From: Prevotella sp. HJM029
Lineage (GTDB): Bacteria > Bacteroidota > Bacteroidia > Bacteroidales > Bacteroidaceae
Direction: 5' to 3'
Length of the DNA: 44,988 nucleotides
Assembly: GCF_000599605.1 (NCBI RefSeq)
Contig: NZ_KK082661.1
Location: 30,927 to 75,914, forward strand
Within the stretch, counting starts at the first letter, position 1, and every line of letters starts with the position of its first letter. The position numbers and the translations under genes are program-made. Of this stretch, positions 16,233-25,057 are shown one piece after another. Below the pieces are notes generated by a model. The model made no database searches, had not been told where the DNA came from, and saw only the letters and a list, made by a program, of their open reading frames with translations.

Positions 16233-19200
16233 ATGCCATATAGTAAAATAGTGACGCTTAGACAAATGCGTCCCGCCTATAATATTAAGGAGGAGAGCAA
16301 TGGAGAATGGAAATTTTTTATTGCTAACGATCAGTTTAACGAAGTTTTGCAAAAAGTAATCAGTGCCGTACGCAACAACGATGCAGATAACCATAAGTCG
16401 ATCTGGATTGCTGGAACATACGGTACAGGAAAGAGCCATGCCGGTGCTGTTATTCAACATCTGTTGTGTGACCCCATAGAAGATATTCGTGAATATGTGG
16501 AGGATGAATATAAGAAAGAAAAGTATGATATTTTGCGCAACAGCCTACTACAACTACGAGAGAAGAAGCGTCTTTTTCCCGTAAATATGTATGGCTATCA
16601 GAACATTGCTCATGAGGAGGACCTATCCCTCCAAATGCAACGTGAAATAAAACGTGCACTTTCAGCAGCAAAGATTGATATCACAGTACAGACAGACTTT
16701 GATATGTATGTTCAACATGTTGAGAATCAACCACAATTTTGGGAAAATCTTATTGAACAGAGTGCTCAGCTTGCAAGTGTAGCCCCTGATACTAATAAGC
16801 TGAAGCAACGTCTGAGAGCCGCTGATACAGATGTGCTTGAAAGTGTACGCCAAGCTTTGCGTATAGGAGGTTATGATATTCGTTTACAGAGCAATAATCT
16901 TAAGCAATGGATATTTGAGGTGCAAAATGCCCTTCGAGAGAAAACTGATTACAATGGTTTATTGATTATTTGGGATGAATTTACTGAAGTAATGACTTCA
17001 AGTATAGGAACCCGTTTGTTAGTACAACTTCAGGAACTTGCAGAGGCTATGATGAATGCAGAGAATGACTCTTACTTCTTGTTTATATCTCATCCTTCTG
17101 CACTAAATACGCTTAAAGAAGAAGAACGCGAAAAAACCAAAGGACGCTATCACTATATAATCTACAATATGGAACCAGTTTCGGCATTCAAAATTATGTC
17201 GAAAAAGTTTGAGATTGTAAATTATACCTTGTACATGATGCGTCAGGATCGTTTCTTTAACATCCATCCAGAATTATTGGAGATGTTCAGCACCACCAGT
17301 ACTGATACAGAACAGACGATAGAAAATATAAAAAATTTATTTCCACTACATCCAGCAACAGCAAATCTTGCAACTTATTATGCTCGTGAAGCAGGATCCA
17401 GCAGTAGAAGTGTATTTGAATTTCTGGCTAGTGATGCCGTGCACGAGTTCCTTGATGATGACGAAGCCTATAAGGCAGAGCAAACTATTACAGCTGATTA
17501 TCTATGGGACTATGTACAAGAATTCTTTGAAAGCGATAGTACTAAATTTGGTGCCGTTACTGAAAGATATAATAGTCACCACTTAGCTGTAGAAAGTCAA
17601 GGTGATTGTTATTTGAAGGTTTTCAAAGGTATCCTATTACTTAATGCTCTTAACAATATAGCCAACAACGATACAGTTACACCTAGTGAAGAGAATATCA
17701 ATAATCTTTTCTCTGGAACAAAGGTACAAGACTATCTGTCTACCATTCTTGATTTTTTTAATGATAAAAGCATTATTCAGCGCCAGCCAAACGGCAATTT
17801 TTCCATTCTATTCACAGCCCTGCCAGGAGATGAAATACAGAAGATAAAGCAAGAATTAAAAACTTCGAGTTTCTTATTTACCGATCAAGTAATTAAGTTC
17901 GGTAGTACAGCCTCCAATATTTTTATACGAAATTTATCACAAGTGGCACGCCCATATGCATTCCATTTTTTTGGCATACAGGGTAATGAGTATACCCTAA
18001 TGAATCAAATCGCAAATGCGAAGAAACAGACGCAGCCCTATGAAGTTTTTCTCGCTATTATGGTAGCTCGCAACAATCAAGAACTTTTGCTTTTGAAAGA
18101 GATTGCAGAGAAAAATTGCAAGGATGACCGCTTCACTACCATTTCTTTTGTCGTTATTGAGGCAATTATGGGTGATAAAGAATATGAACGTTTCATCGAA
18201 TACCAAGCAAATGCCCAGTGCGCACAAAGTCATGGCTTACCTCAGCAGCATCAGACATATGTCAAGCAGGCTGCTGAAATGATACAGCAATGGGTTAATA
18301 AGATGCGTAGCAACATTATGACATTCTATCTCAATGGTGATAGTATGACCATTGTTGGTAGCAAGATGACCAGCACAATCAATGGCAGTATTGCACCGAG
18401 TATTTTCACGAGCGGTCCTGAATCATTAGAAACCATACGAACAAAATTTAGCGCAACTTACTGGAAAAAAGCATCTGTGAAGGCTACAGTTGATGCCGTG
18501 TTAAGTTACAATACGAAGCAAGATATTATAGATAAGTGTGGAGGTCCCGCTCGCCATGTGGAGTTCTTGTTACAAGACAGCGTAGATGATAACTTGCAAT
18601 GGAAGGACACCATTTCTCCCAATCATCCGCTGAAGAAAGTCTGTGACTATGTGGATGAATGGCTCAGTGGTCGCCATACTAGCAAGAATCAAAGCTTTAA
18701 TCTTGGTGATAAGCTCGTAGGCTTAACAGAAGCACCTTTTGGACTCTTCCAGAGTTATGCGCCAATGGCAATGGTAGCCTTCGCCATGCGCAAGTATGTC
18801 AATATTATCTTTGATACTAACGGCAAACAGCGTACTGCTCAGCATCTTGTAGAGGATGTTGTCGAATTATTCAAAGCATGGGAAAATGGTAAGACAAGCA
18901 ACAAACTGAATTTTATATTCGAGAGTAAGGAAGCTGGTCGAGTTTGCAAGAGTCTTATTAGAATGTTCAACTTGAATAAACTGAAGGGCTATTCCGACAT
19001 CAGTAGTCTGAAAGATGCTCGCTGGGCTGTACTTCATGTGTATTGTAAGGAGAAAGGCTATCCACTTTGGTCATTAAAAAATATCGAAGAATGTTCTCCA
19101 GAAATAAAGGAGTTCATTGACAATCTTATGCATGTAGTGAGTGATCCCGAAAGCATGAAGAATCCAAGTTTGCTAGAAAACACAATCAATGGATACGATA

Positions 19201-19634
19201 CATTAAAAACAGACTTTGGTAATTTACTCATACCATCTGCAAACAACTTCCAAAAAGGCTTTGTCAAATATATGCAGAGTATAGACAACGTAAATGTAAT
19301 GGATGAAGAAGTGGAAGAAGCACTAAAATATCTCCACGAGCATTTGGAAAGTGAAGTTGGACTGTGGACAGAGGAAGAAGTGAAAGACAAATTGAAAGAT
19401 TGGCGTATATCTAAAGTTACGCCTATTGTTCAACCCGCATCAACTTCTAATCCTTCTACCATTATAGATGAATCTTCTGTAGATATACCTACTGTTAATT
19501 CTGAAGAGTTAAAAAAGAAGCGTAATAAAGCTATCAACCGTATAAACAATAGTGAAGATCTGCGTCAAGCTATTGAAAATATGATTACCGAAGAAGATAG
19601 TTTCGTTATAGATATATTGTTGAGATATGTATAA
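16233..19634 (+). CDS. brxC: BrxC-type P-loop ATPase of BREX
   Basis: 1133 residues, the usual size of BrxC/PglY ATPases (about 1100-1250). Walker A is GTYGTGKSH at 61-69 and Walker B is LLIIWDEFTEV at 243-253, followed by a sensor-like FISHPS. The rest is a long helical body with few recognisable motifs and a charged C-terminus. BrxC is an AAA-like ATPase that is essential for BREX defence and is thought to act with PglZ and BrxL on DNA. Its last 8 bp overlap the start of pglZ, so the two are translationally coupled. Confidence 0.9.
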   Translation: MPYSKIVTLRQMRPAYNIKEESNGEWKFFIANDQFNEVLQKVISAVRNNDADNHKSIWIAGTYGTGKSHAGAVIQHLLCDPIEDIREYVEDEYKKEKYDILRNSLLQLREKKRLFPVNMYGYQNIAHEEDLSLQMQREIKRALSAAKIDITVQTDFDMYVQHVENQPQFWENLIEQSAQLASVAPDTNKLKQRLRAADTDVLESVRQALRIGGYDIRLQSNNLKQWIFEVQNALREKTDYNGLLIIWDEFTEVMTSSIGTRLLVQLQELAEAMMNAENDSYFLFISHPSALNTLKEEEREKTKGRYHYIIYNMEPVSAFKIMSKKFEIVNYTLYMMRQDRFFNIHPELLEMFSTTSTDTEQTIENIKNLFPLHPATANLATYYAREAGSSSRSVFEFLASDAVHEFLDDDEAYKAEQTITADYLWDYVQEFFESDSTKFGAVTERYNSHHLAVESQGDCYLKVFKGILLLNALNNIANNDTVTPSEENINNLFSGTKVQDYLSTILDFFNDKSIIQRQPNGNFSILFTALPGDEIQKIKQELKTSSFLFTDQVIKFGSTASNIFIRNLSQVARPYAFHFFGIQGNEYTLMNQIANAKKQTQPYEVFLAIMVARNNQELLLLKEIAEKNCKDDRFTTISFVVIEAIMGDKEYERFIEYQANAQCAQSHGLPQQHQTYVKQAAEMIQQWVNKMRSNIMTFYLNGDSMTIVGSKMTSTINGSIAPSIFTSGPESLETIRTKFSATYWKKASVKATVDAVLSYNTKQDIIDKCGGPARHVEFLLQDSVDDNLQWKDTISPNHPLKKVCDYVDEWLSGRHTSKNQSFNLGDKLVGLTEAPFGLFQSYAPMAMVAFAMRKYVNIIFDTNGKQRTAQHLVEDVVELFKAWENGKTSNKLNFIFESKEAGRVCKSLIRMFNLNKLKGYSDISSLKDARWAVLHVYCKEKGYPLWSLKNIEECSPEIKEFIDNLMHVVSDPESMKNPSLLENTINGYDTLKTDFGNLLIPSANNFQKGFVKYMQSIDNVNVMDEEVEEALKYLHEHLESEVGLWTEEEVKDKLKDWRISKVTPIVQPASTSNPSTIIDESSVDIPTVNSEELKKKRNKAINRINNSEDLRQAIENMITEEDSFVIDILLRYV

Positions 19635-22047
19635 GGAACCGTTCAGAGAAATGGATGCCCTCAAGACATATATTGAGGAGGATAAACAGGCGAAAGGTAT
19701 TGATGCTTTTACGCTTGATAGATATCCAATACGATTTGTACTGTTTGATAATTTTCGAGACTGTTATGACTTTGTGGATTTCCTACAAATAGAACAAGGT
19801 ATACATGTTGAAAGTGTTGATCATTGGATAGATACCAACTATCCTGACTTACTCATTACCCATGTGGAACTTTCCTCTCGTATAGCTGAGCATATAAAGA
19901 AAAAAAGTCCTAACGACTGTGTGATTGCCCCTTTCTCTGAGTTAGCACGATTTTATGACAATGAAGATAAAAAGTCTTTTGATGCTTTAATAAAAACTAT
20001 TAAAGCAATTGAGGCGACACCAAAAGCTCAGGAAAAGCACCAACGTGTTTATATTCCACTTGTCGGTCTTGAAGGTAAAATGGATACCTTCAAGAATGAC
20101 AGCCAAATCAATATTTGGAGATTGATATCAGAGACTAAAAACCTAACATATAAACTCATTCTTACAAAAAACACAGACTTTGGTGTAAGTGGTCTGAATG
20201 CTAATTATACCATTGTAAACAATATCCAAGAATGGTTGAATATATGGAAAGATAGTAAGAAACAAATATCACCACAAATAATTTGCAAATCAAAGGCTAT
20301 TTTTGCTAATGCTCGGTATGCACAGCCAGACAATGCCTTCTCTTATCAAGTTTGCAGTAATGCATACCAATTTTTGACGGTAGGTTTAAATCTTGAATTT
20401 GGTGGTATTGAGCCATTAGAAAGTGATGGGGATAATTGGAATAAATTGGCAGAGAGTATTGATGTTAGTAATGGCTTCAATTTTGGTAAATATGTTAAAC
20501 AATACTTTGGCATAAATAACATAGAAACATATAAGGACTTCATTCGCCTATGGTTTGACAATCCTTATGTATTCAACCGTTGGCTTTTAACACGCTTCTA
20601 TATTAGTAAAGAAAATGGTGAAGGTTATTTATGCAGATGCCTTAATGCCACCCCTTCCTATGGTACAAATGATCTGATAGAGAAAATAGCAGGGGACATA
20701 ACGGAAATTGATGCAGAAATGGAAGTACGAAAATACTGCCTTACCTATGCTGCCCAAAAGAATATTCAACTGTCGGATGCTGCAGAAAATATGATAGCAA
20801 AATCTTTACAAACTTTGCCTACAAAGATAGGTTATTCAGGCACTTTAAGATATTTTACGGGAATCACACACAAAGAAAAAGAATTTGCAGTAAGTTGGTT
20901 GAGTCAAGACCTTATTGCGCCTAGCGACATCGCAACTTTCTTCCCAGATCTTTACACCTATATGACTGAAGGTATTGGAGTTGTAACAGGAGTCCCAGAC
21001 TGGGTGAATCCATACATTGAGCAATATAAGAAAGCTAAGATCGCCAATCGATACACAACCGATATCGAACAATTTATAAATAAACTTAACAGCTCAGAGT
21101 CTTCATTTGATATGTGGTACAATTCTTTCTGTTCCACATATACCTTACTACAAAACCGTGGAGACATTGAAGTCTTTTATTGGATTGACGGATTGGGGGT
21201 CGATTGGATTCCTCTAATTAAAAGCATAATTGCAGAGAGAAAAGACCAGCAGATTTTCCTCAACGAAATAAGAATAGCTCGTTCCCTTCTTCCTACTAAG
21301 ACCGAGATAAATAAGAAAGATTTACAGCGCCTTCTTCCTCAGGGTGTTCAATTGGAGAAGTACGGAGACCTTGACACATTGGCTCATCGCTCTGATAATA
21401 TAAGCCCATTTACAATTATCAAAGAGATAGATGTTGTACGAAGAAGCATTGAAGAAATTTTGCAGAAATACATAGGTAAGAAGATTGCGATTATTTCTGA
21501 TCATGGTCTGACCTATTTATCGCAATTGCTTAATGGTAAAAATATGCCTAGTGTTGATAGCGATCATCACGGACGCATTGCCATTCGCAAAAAGGCGGAA
21601 TCTACTATGGATAGTAGCTATTTCCGTTTGGAGGATAATAAAACTTTGTGTGCACTAAAGCATGAATCGCTTTGCGCCAAAATACCATCGGGACAAGGTA
21701 TTCATGGTGGCTGTACACCAGAAGAGGTACTAGTACCAATTTTTATCATTTCAAGTGCACCTGCGGCAACCAACTGGTCGTTCAATCTACTCACTTATGA
21801 AATAAGTGGCTCAAATCCACGCGTACAATTTGAAATTAAAAATATGCCGTCAGCTGATGTTCCTTACGTGCTTTATAATGGAGCGAAATATAATGTTCAT
21901 CATCTGAATGGCGATACATATGAAACAGAGGATATAATGTTAGATGCCAATGTTTCAGATTTCACGCTTCAACTTGGAGGAGTTGTTCGCCCAATGAAGA
22001 TTAAGGTAACAACAGGCGTTCAAGAAGAAGAACTGTTCGACTTTTAA
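19627..22047 (+). CDS. pglZ: PglZ: alkaline-phosphatase-fold protein, BREX hallmark
   Basis: 806 residues. The PglZ domain occupies about 510-710 with the metal-binding motifs WIDGLGVDWIP (Asp521), AIISDHGLTYLSQ (His626) and IHGGCTPEEVLVP (691-704), all characteristic of the family. The N-terminal 500 residues are the family-typical helical region, and the C-terminal 100 look beta-rich. PglZ is common to all BREX types; its substrate is still unsettled. The ATG overlaps the brxC stop, and brxL starts 13 bp later. Confidence 0.93.
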   Translation: MYKEPFREMDALKTYIEEDKQAKGIDAFTLDRYPIRFVLFDNFRDCYDFVDFLQIEQGIHVESVDHWIDTNYPDLLITHVELSSRIAEHIKKKSPNDCVIAPFSELARFYDNEDKKSFDALIKTIKAIEATPKAQEKHQRVYIPLVGLEGKMDTFKNDSQINIWRLISETKNLTYKLILTKNTDFGVSGLNANYTIVNNIQEWLNIWKDSKKQISPQIICKSKAIFANARYAQPDNAFSYQVCSNAYQFLTVGLNLEFGGIEPLESDGDNWNKLAESIDVSNGFNFGKYVKQYFGINNIETYKDFIRLWFDNPYVFNRWLLTRFYISKENGEGYLCRCLNATPSYGTNDLIEKIAGDITEIDAEMEVRKYCLTYAAQKNIQLSDAAENMIAKSLQTLPTKIGYSGTLRYFTGITHKEKEFAVSWLSQDLIAPSDIATFFPDLYTYMTEGIGVVTGVPDWVNPYIEQYKKAKIANRYTTDIEQFINKLNSSESSFDMWYNSFCSTYTLLQNRGDIEVFYWIDGLGVDWIPLIKSIIAERKDQQIFLNEIRIARSLLPTKTEINKKDLQRLLPQGVQLEKYGDLDTLAHRSDNISPFTIIKEIDVVRRSIEEILQKYIGKKIAIISDHGLTYLSQLLNGKNMPSVDSDHHGRIAIRKKAESTMDSSYFRLEDNKTLCALKHESLCAKIPSGQGIHGGCTPEEVLVPIFIISSAPAATNWSFNLLTYEISGSNPRVQFEIKNMPSADVPYVLYNGAKYNVHHLNGDTYETEDIMLDANVSDFTLQLGGVVRPMKIKVTTGVQEEELFDF

Positions 22048-22060
22048 TAAATAAATATTT

Positions 22061-23524
22061 ATGAAAGAAGAAATTTGCAACAAGATAAGACAGCATTTTT
22101 CGGCAATGTCTATTTACAAAGATCCTGCATCAACAGGTAGTCTTTTTGCTGGCCGAAACCTTCCTGCGTTTGTTAAGGATTTTCTGTTGAAACGTTATCT
22201 GAACATTCAAACTGGCGAAGTTGATAGAATGGCACTCACTCAGTTTTTAGATAAAGTTATTCCAGCAAAACAAGGCAGTGTTAAAGACAGACTGCAAAGT
22301 GGCGAAGAAGTTACGCTTTTGGCTCGTTTTGTGGTGTATATTGACATTGTAAAGAATGAGCGTCAATTTGCCATTCCTGATTATGGCATCAAGCAACGTG
22401 AGGGGCTAATTCCAGAATATGTCTATTCTCGCAACTCTGGCGAATTTGTTGAGGGTGAGAAATGGGGTATTATCAAACTTTGTCTACTACCAGACGATGA
22501 TGGAAAAAAAAACCATATTCAAATGGTAGATTATAAACCGTTCAAGCCTTATAGTTCTGTGGATATCTCCTATCTTGCAGAGGCACGCCACTATTTCACT
22601 ACTTTAGAATGGATTGATGTATTGTTGTCCGCCATGGAGTATGACCCTAATGGTTTCATATCACTAACCCAAAAATTGGAGTTCCTTACCCGTTTGCTCA
22701 TTTTCATAGAACCACGTCTGAATGTGATAGAATTGGCTCCTAAAGGAACTGGGAAAAGCTATGTATTTGGCAATCTTTCTAAGTATGGCTGGCTGGTAAG
22801 TGGTGGTAAGGTGACACGTGCTAAGTTATTTTTTGACAAAACAAAACAGCAGAATGGTATTATCAAAAACCATGACTTTACAGTATTCGATGAAATACAG
22901 ACTATCGTTTTTCAAGAGCCTGCTGAGATTCAAGCTGCTCTAAAATCATATTTGGAAAGTGGTAAGACTACTATTGATAATAATGAGTTCTCTTCGGAGT
23001 GTGGCTTGATGCTTATGGGAAACATTCCTCTGTCTGCTCAACACATGCCTGTGTCGCCTTTTTATTTCAACAACCTGCCAGAGAATTTCCGTGAGTCGGC
23101 TTTGCTCGACCGCTTTCACTGCTTTATTGAAGGCTGGCTTCTTCCGCGAGTGGACAAAAGCATGATTTTCAAAGGATGGACTATCAATGTGGAATACTTT
23201 TCTGAGATTCTCCATACAATGCGTACACAGAATACCTATGGATTATTGTTCGATCGACTCGTCCGCTTTGAAGAAAAAGCCGATGTGCGAGATAGTAATG
23301 CCGTGAAGCGTATCGCTACAGCTTATATGAAACTGCTATTCCCGCACTGGCAGCGTACCGAGGATGTAAATGAGGAAGAATTTAAGATGTATTGTCTTGA
23401 CCCAGCGGTACATCGTCGTGGCATCGTAAAGGAACAATGTCATAACATCGATCCTGAGTTTAAGAGTCGAATGCCACACGTTGAAGTTGTACAAAAAGGT
23501 TTCACCGAAAACAAGTTTTTTTAA
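22061..23524 (+). CDS. brxL: BrxL-type AAA+ ATPase lacking a visible Lon-like protease domain
   Basis: 487 residues. The BrxL N-terminus is clear (SLFAGRNLPAFVKDFLLKRYL, residues 27-47), with Walker A APKGTGKS at 226-233, the BrxL-specific W-V-SGG-VT-A-LF segment, Walker B VFDEIQ at 275-280, and the box LLDRFHCFIEGW. Classic type 1 BrxL is near 680 residues with a C-terminal Lon-like domain; this protein stops about 200 residues short. The stop is followed after 3 bp by a new gene, and I see no Lon Ser-Lys signature in it. It may therefore be a natural short BrxL (a DNA-binding/translocating ring) and not a truncation. Confidence 0.88.
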   Translation: MKEEICNKIRQHFSAMSIYKDPASTGSLFAGRNLPAFVKDFLLKRYLNIQTGEVDRMALTQFLDKVIPAKQGSVKDRLQSGEEVTLLARFVVYIDIVKNERQFAIPDYGIKQREGLIPEYVYSRNSGEFVEGEKWGIIKLCLLPDDDGKKNHIQMVDYKPFKPYSSVDISYLAEARHYFTTLEWIDVLLSAMEYDPNGFISLTQKLEFLTRLLIFIEPRLNVIELAPKGTGKSYVFGNLSKYGWLVSGGKVTRAKLFFDKTKQQNGIIKNHDFTVFDEIQTIVFQEPAEIQAALKSYLESGKTTIDNNEFSSECGLMLMGNIPLSAQHMPVSPFYFNNLPENFRESALLDRFHCFIEGWLLPRVDKSMIFKGWTINVEYFSEILHTMRTQNTYGLLFDRLVRFEEKADVRDSNAVKRIATAYMKLLFPHWQRTEDVNEEEFKMYCLDPAVHRRGIVKEQCHNIDPEFKSRMPHVEVVQKGFTENKFF

Positions 23525-23527
23525 TCG

Positions 23528-24994
23528 ATGGTTGTCTATTATATAAATAAAGTAAGCGATAATCTGAGAACATATACCTTTCCTTTTAAGGAAGGTGATA
23601 TTTGTATGCTCCATGAAGGAGATATTGTAAAAACGGTTTATATCGATAGCGAGGTGGAAGATAATTCTATCTTTCGAGACTTCCGTTATGTTGACACAAA
23701 ATCTTTGAGGAGTTATCACTTTCCAAATACAGACACCATTCTTTGTGCCCCATATGGGAGAAGCAAGGCAAAAGGCGATAAAGCTCTTGTTTCGCTCCTG
23801 CTGACAGATTGTAATGGAGAATGGCTTACTGACTTCCTAAACGACACGCAGGCTATTCTGGAGGGTACACGTGACTACTGGGACCTAACAGTTCTTTGTC
23901 GATTAACGAGAGAAGAAGATATAGACATCGTTTTTGAAACTCCTATAGAAAAGTCATTTATAAACAGGATGCCGAAGCTGGTATACCTACCTGAAACCGA
24001 TAATTTTAGAATTTACTCCGAAGAACTTAACTTGTCTGTTGGTGACTATTGTTTTTGTCATATAGCCAATGGCATTGTATTGATTCAAATAGATAAGGAA
24101 TCCAATATAATAGACAATGTATCAGATTTCAGATTGATAGAAAGTGTCAAAGAACCAGAAATCATGTTGCCATTGGGTACAACAATCCTCTACGATAACA
24201 CAAGTGTCAGAGAAGACAAGTTTTTGTCTCGTTTTGATAGTATAGTTAAGCAACCTGTATCCAAATCCATTTTATTTTGTGCTCTTAATGATTTACCTTT
24301 GTCTGAAGACGAAGATGTTAAGGATTATTTAGATGGCAAAGATGAAAGTGACATTTTTTCTGAAAACAAGTATTTGTCTTCTCTTTTCCTTGAGATTATA
24401 GGAATCTTCGAAAAAAAAATAGAGCAAAGAAACTATTCCATCTTACAAGATCTTGTTAACGGGGTTCCTAGAAGTGAAGTTGCCAAGAAGAATAATCTTA
24501 CACAAGAAAGGATACGACAACTATATAAGAAAATACTGGAAGAGATTAAGTTTATTCTTATAAATGAAGTTCATGAGAATGAGCAATTACGTAAGGACAA
24601 TGCGCAACTACATGCACAGGCTCAACTCTATATAGAGGAAATACAGCGATTAAGAAGCGTAGTAAAGGATGAAAGTTTGAGAGAGACTAAAAATCAAGTT
24701 GTAGATATCAACTCCCATGTTGCGGAATTACTTAATACTCCAGTCCAAAATCTAAATCTTTCAGTAAGAGCTATCAATGTACTGAATGTTATAGGTATCT
24801 CCACTTTTGGTGAAATACCCAAGATTAATGCAGCAGCTACCCTACTTAATGTGAGAAACAGCGGAAGGAAAACAGTACATGATATAGAAGTTTTCATTGG
24901 CAAGTTTGGCCTTCAATTAGGAATGGCTTACAGTGAAATAGTCAATACATTGATGAATGTTGACTTAAGCAAGATCTCCCATTTTCTCAAATAA
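23528..24994 (+). CDS. Chimeric regulator: sigma region-4-like HTH plus RNAP alpha-CTD-like domain
   Basis: 488 residues. Residues 1-290 form an uncharacterised, mostly beta-strand region rich in acidic residues. Residues 302-342 carry an HTH with the sigma-70 region 4.2 signature (SEVAKKNNLTQERIRQLYKKILEEI, like V-T-RERIRQIE-KAL-KL of sigma-70). A coiled coil spans about 345-380. Residues 400-466 match the alpha-subunit C-terminal domain: a LNLSVRAINVLN helix, I-GI-T-GEI, then NVRNSGRKTVHDIE and GLQLGM, the helix-hairpin-helix used for UP-element and activator contact. It starts 3 bp after the brxL stop, so it is part of the BREX operon. I infer DNA binding and transcription control of the operon or of invading DNA; an effector role is possible. 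Confidence 0.75.
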   Translation: MVVYYINKVSDNLRTYTFPFKEGDICMLHEGDIVKTVYIDSEVEDNSIFRDFRYVDTKSLRSYHFPNTDTILCAPYGRSKAKGDKALVSLLLTDCNGEWLTDFLNDTQAILEGTRDYWDLTVLCRLTREEDIDIVFETPIEKSFINRMPKLVYLPETDNFRIYSEELNLSVGDYCFCHIANGIVLIQIDKESNIIDNVSDFRLIESVKEPEIMLPLGTTILYDNTSVREDKFLSRFDSIVKQPVSKSILFCALNDLPLSEDEDVKDYLDGKDESDIFSENKYLSSLFLEIIGIFEKKIEQRNYSILQDLVNGVPRSEVAKKNNLTQERIRQLYKKILEEIKFILINEVHENEQLRKDNAQLHAQAQLYIEEIQRLRSVVKDESLRETKNQVVDINSHVAELLNTPVQNLNLSVRAINVLNVIGISTFGEIPKINAAATLLNVRNSGRKTVHDIEVFIGKFGLQLGMAYSEIVNTLMNVDLSKISHFLK

Positions 24995-25057
24995 GGATTA
25001 TGGCTTTAATTGTTGCATGCTTTTTGATGTCTATCATAATAGCAAAAATAAAAATAT

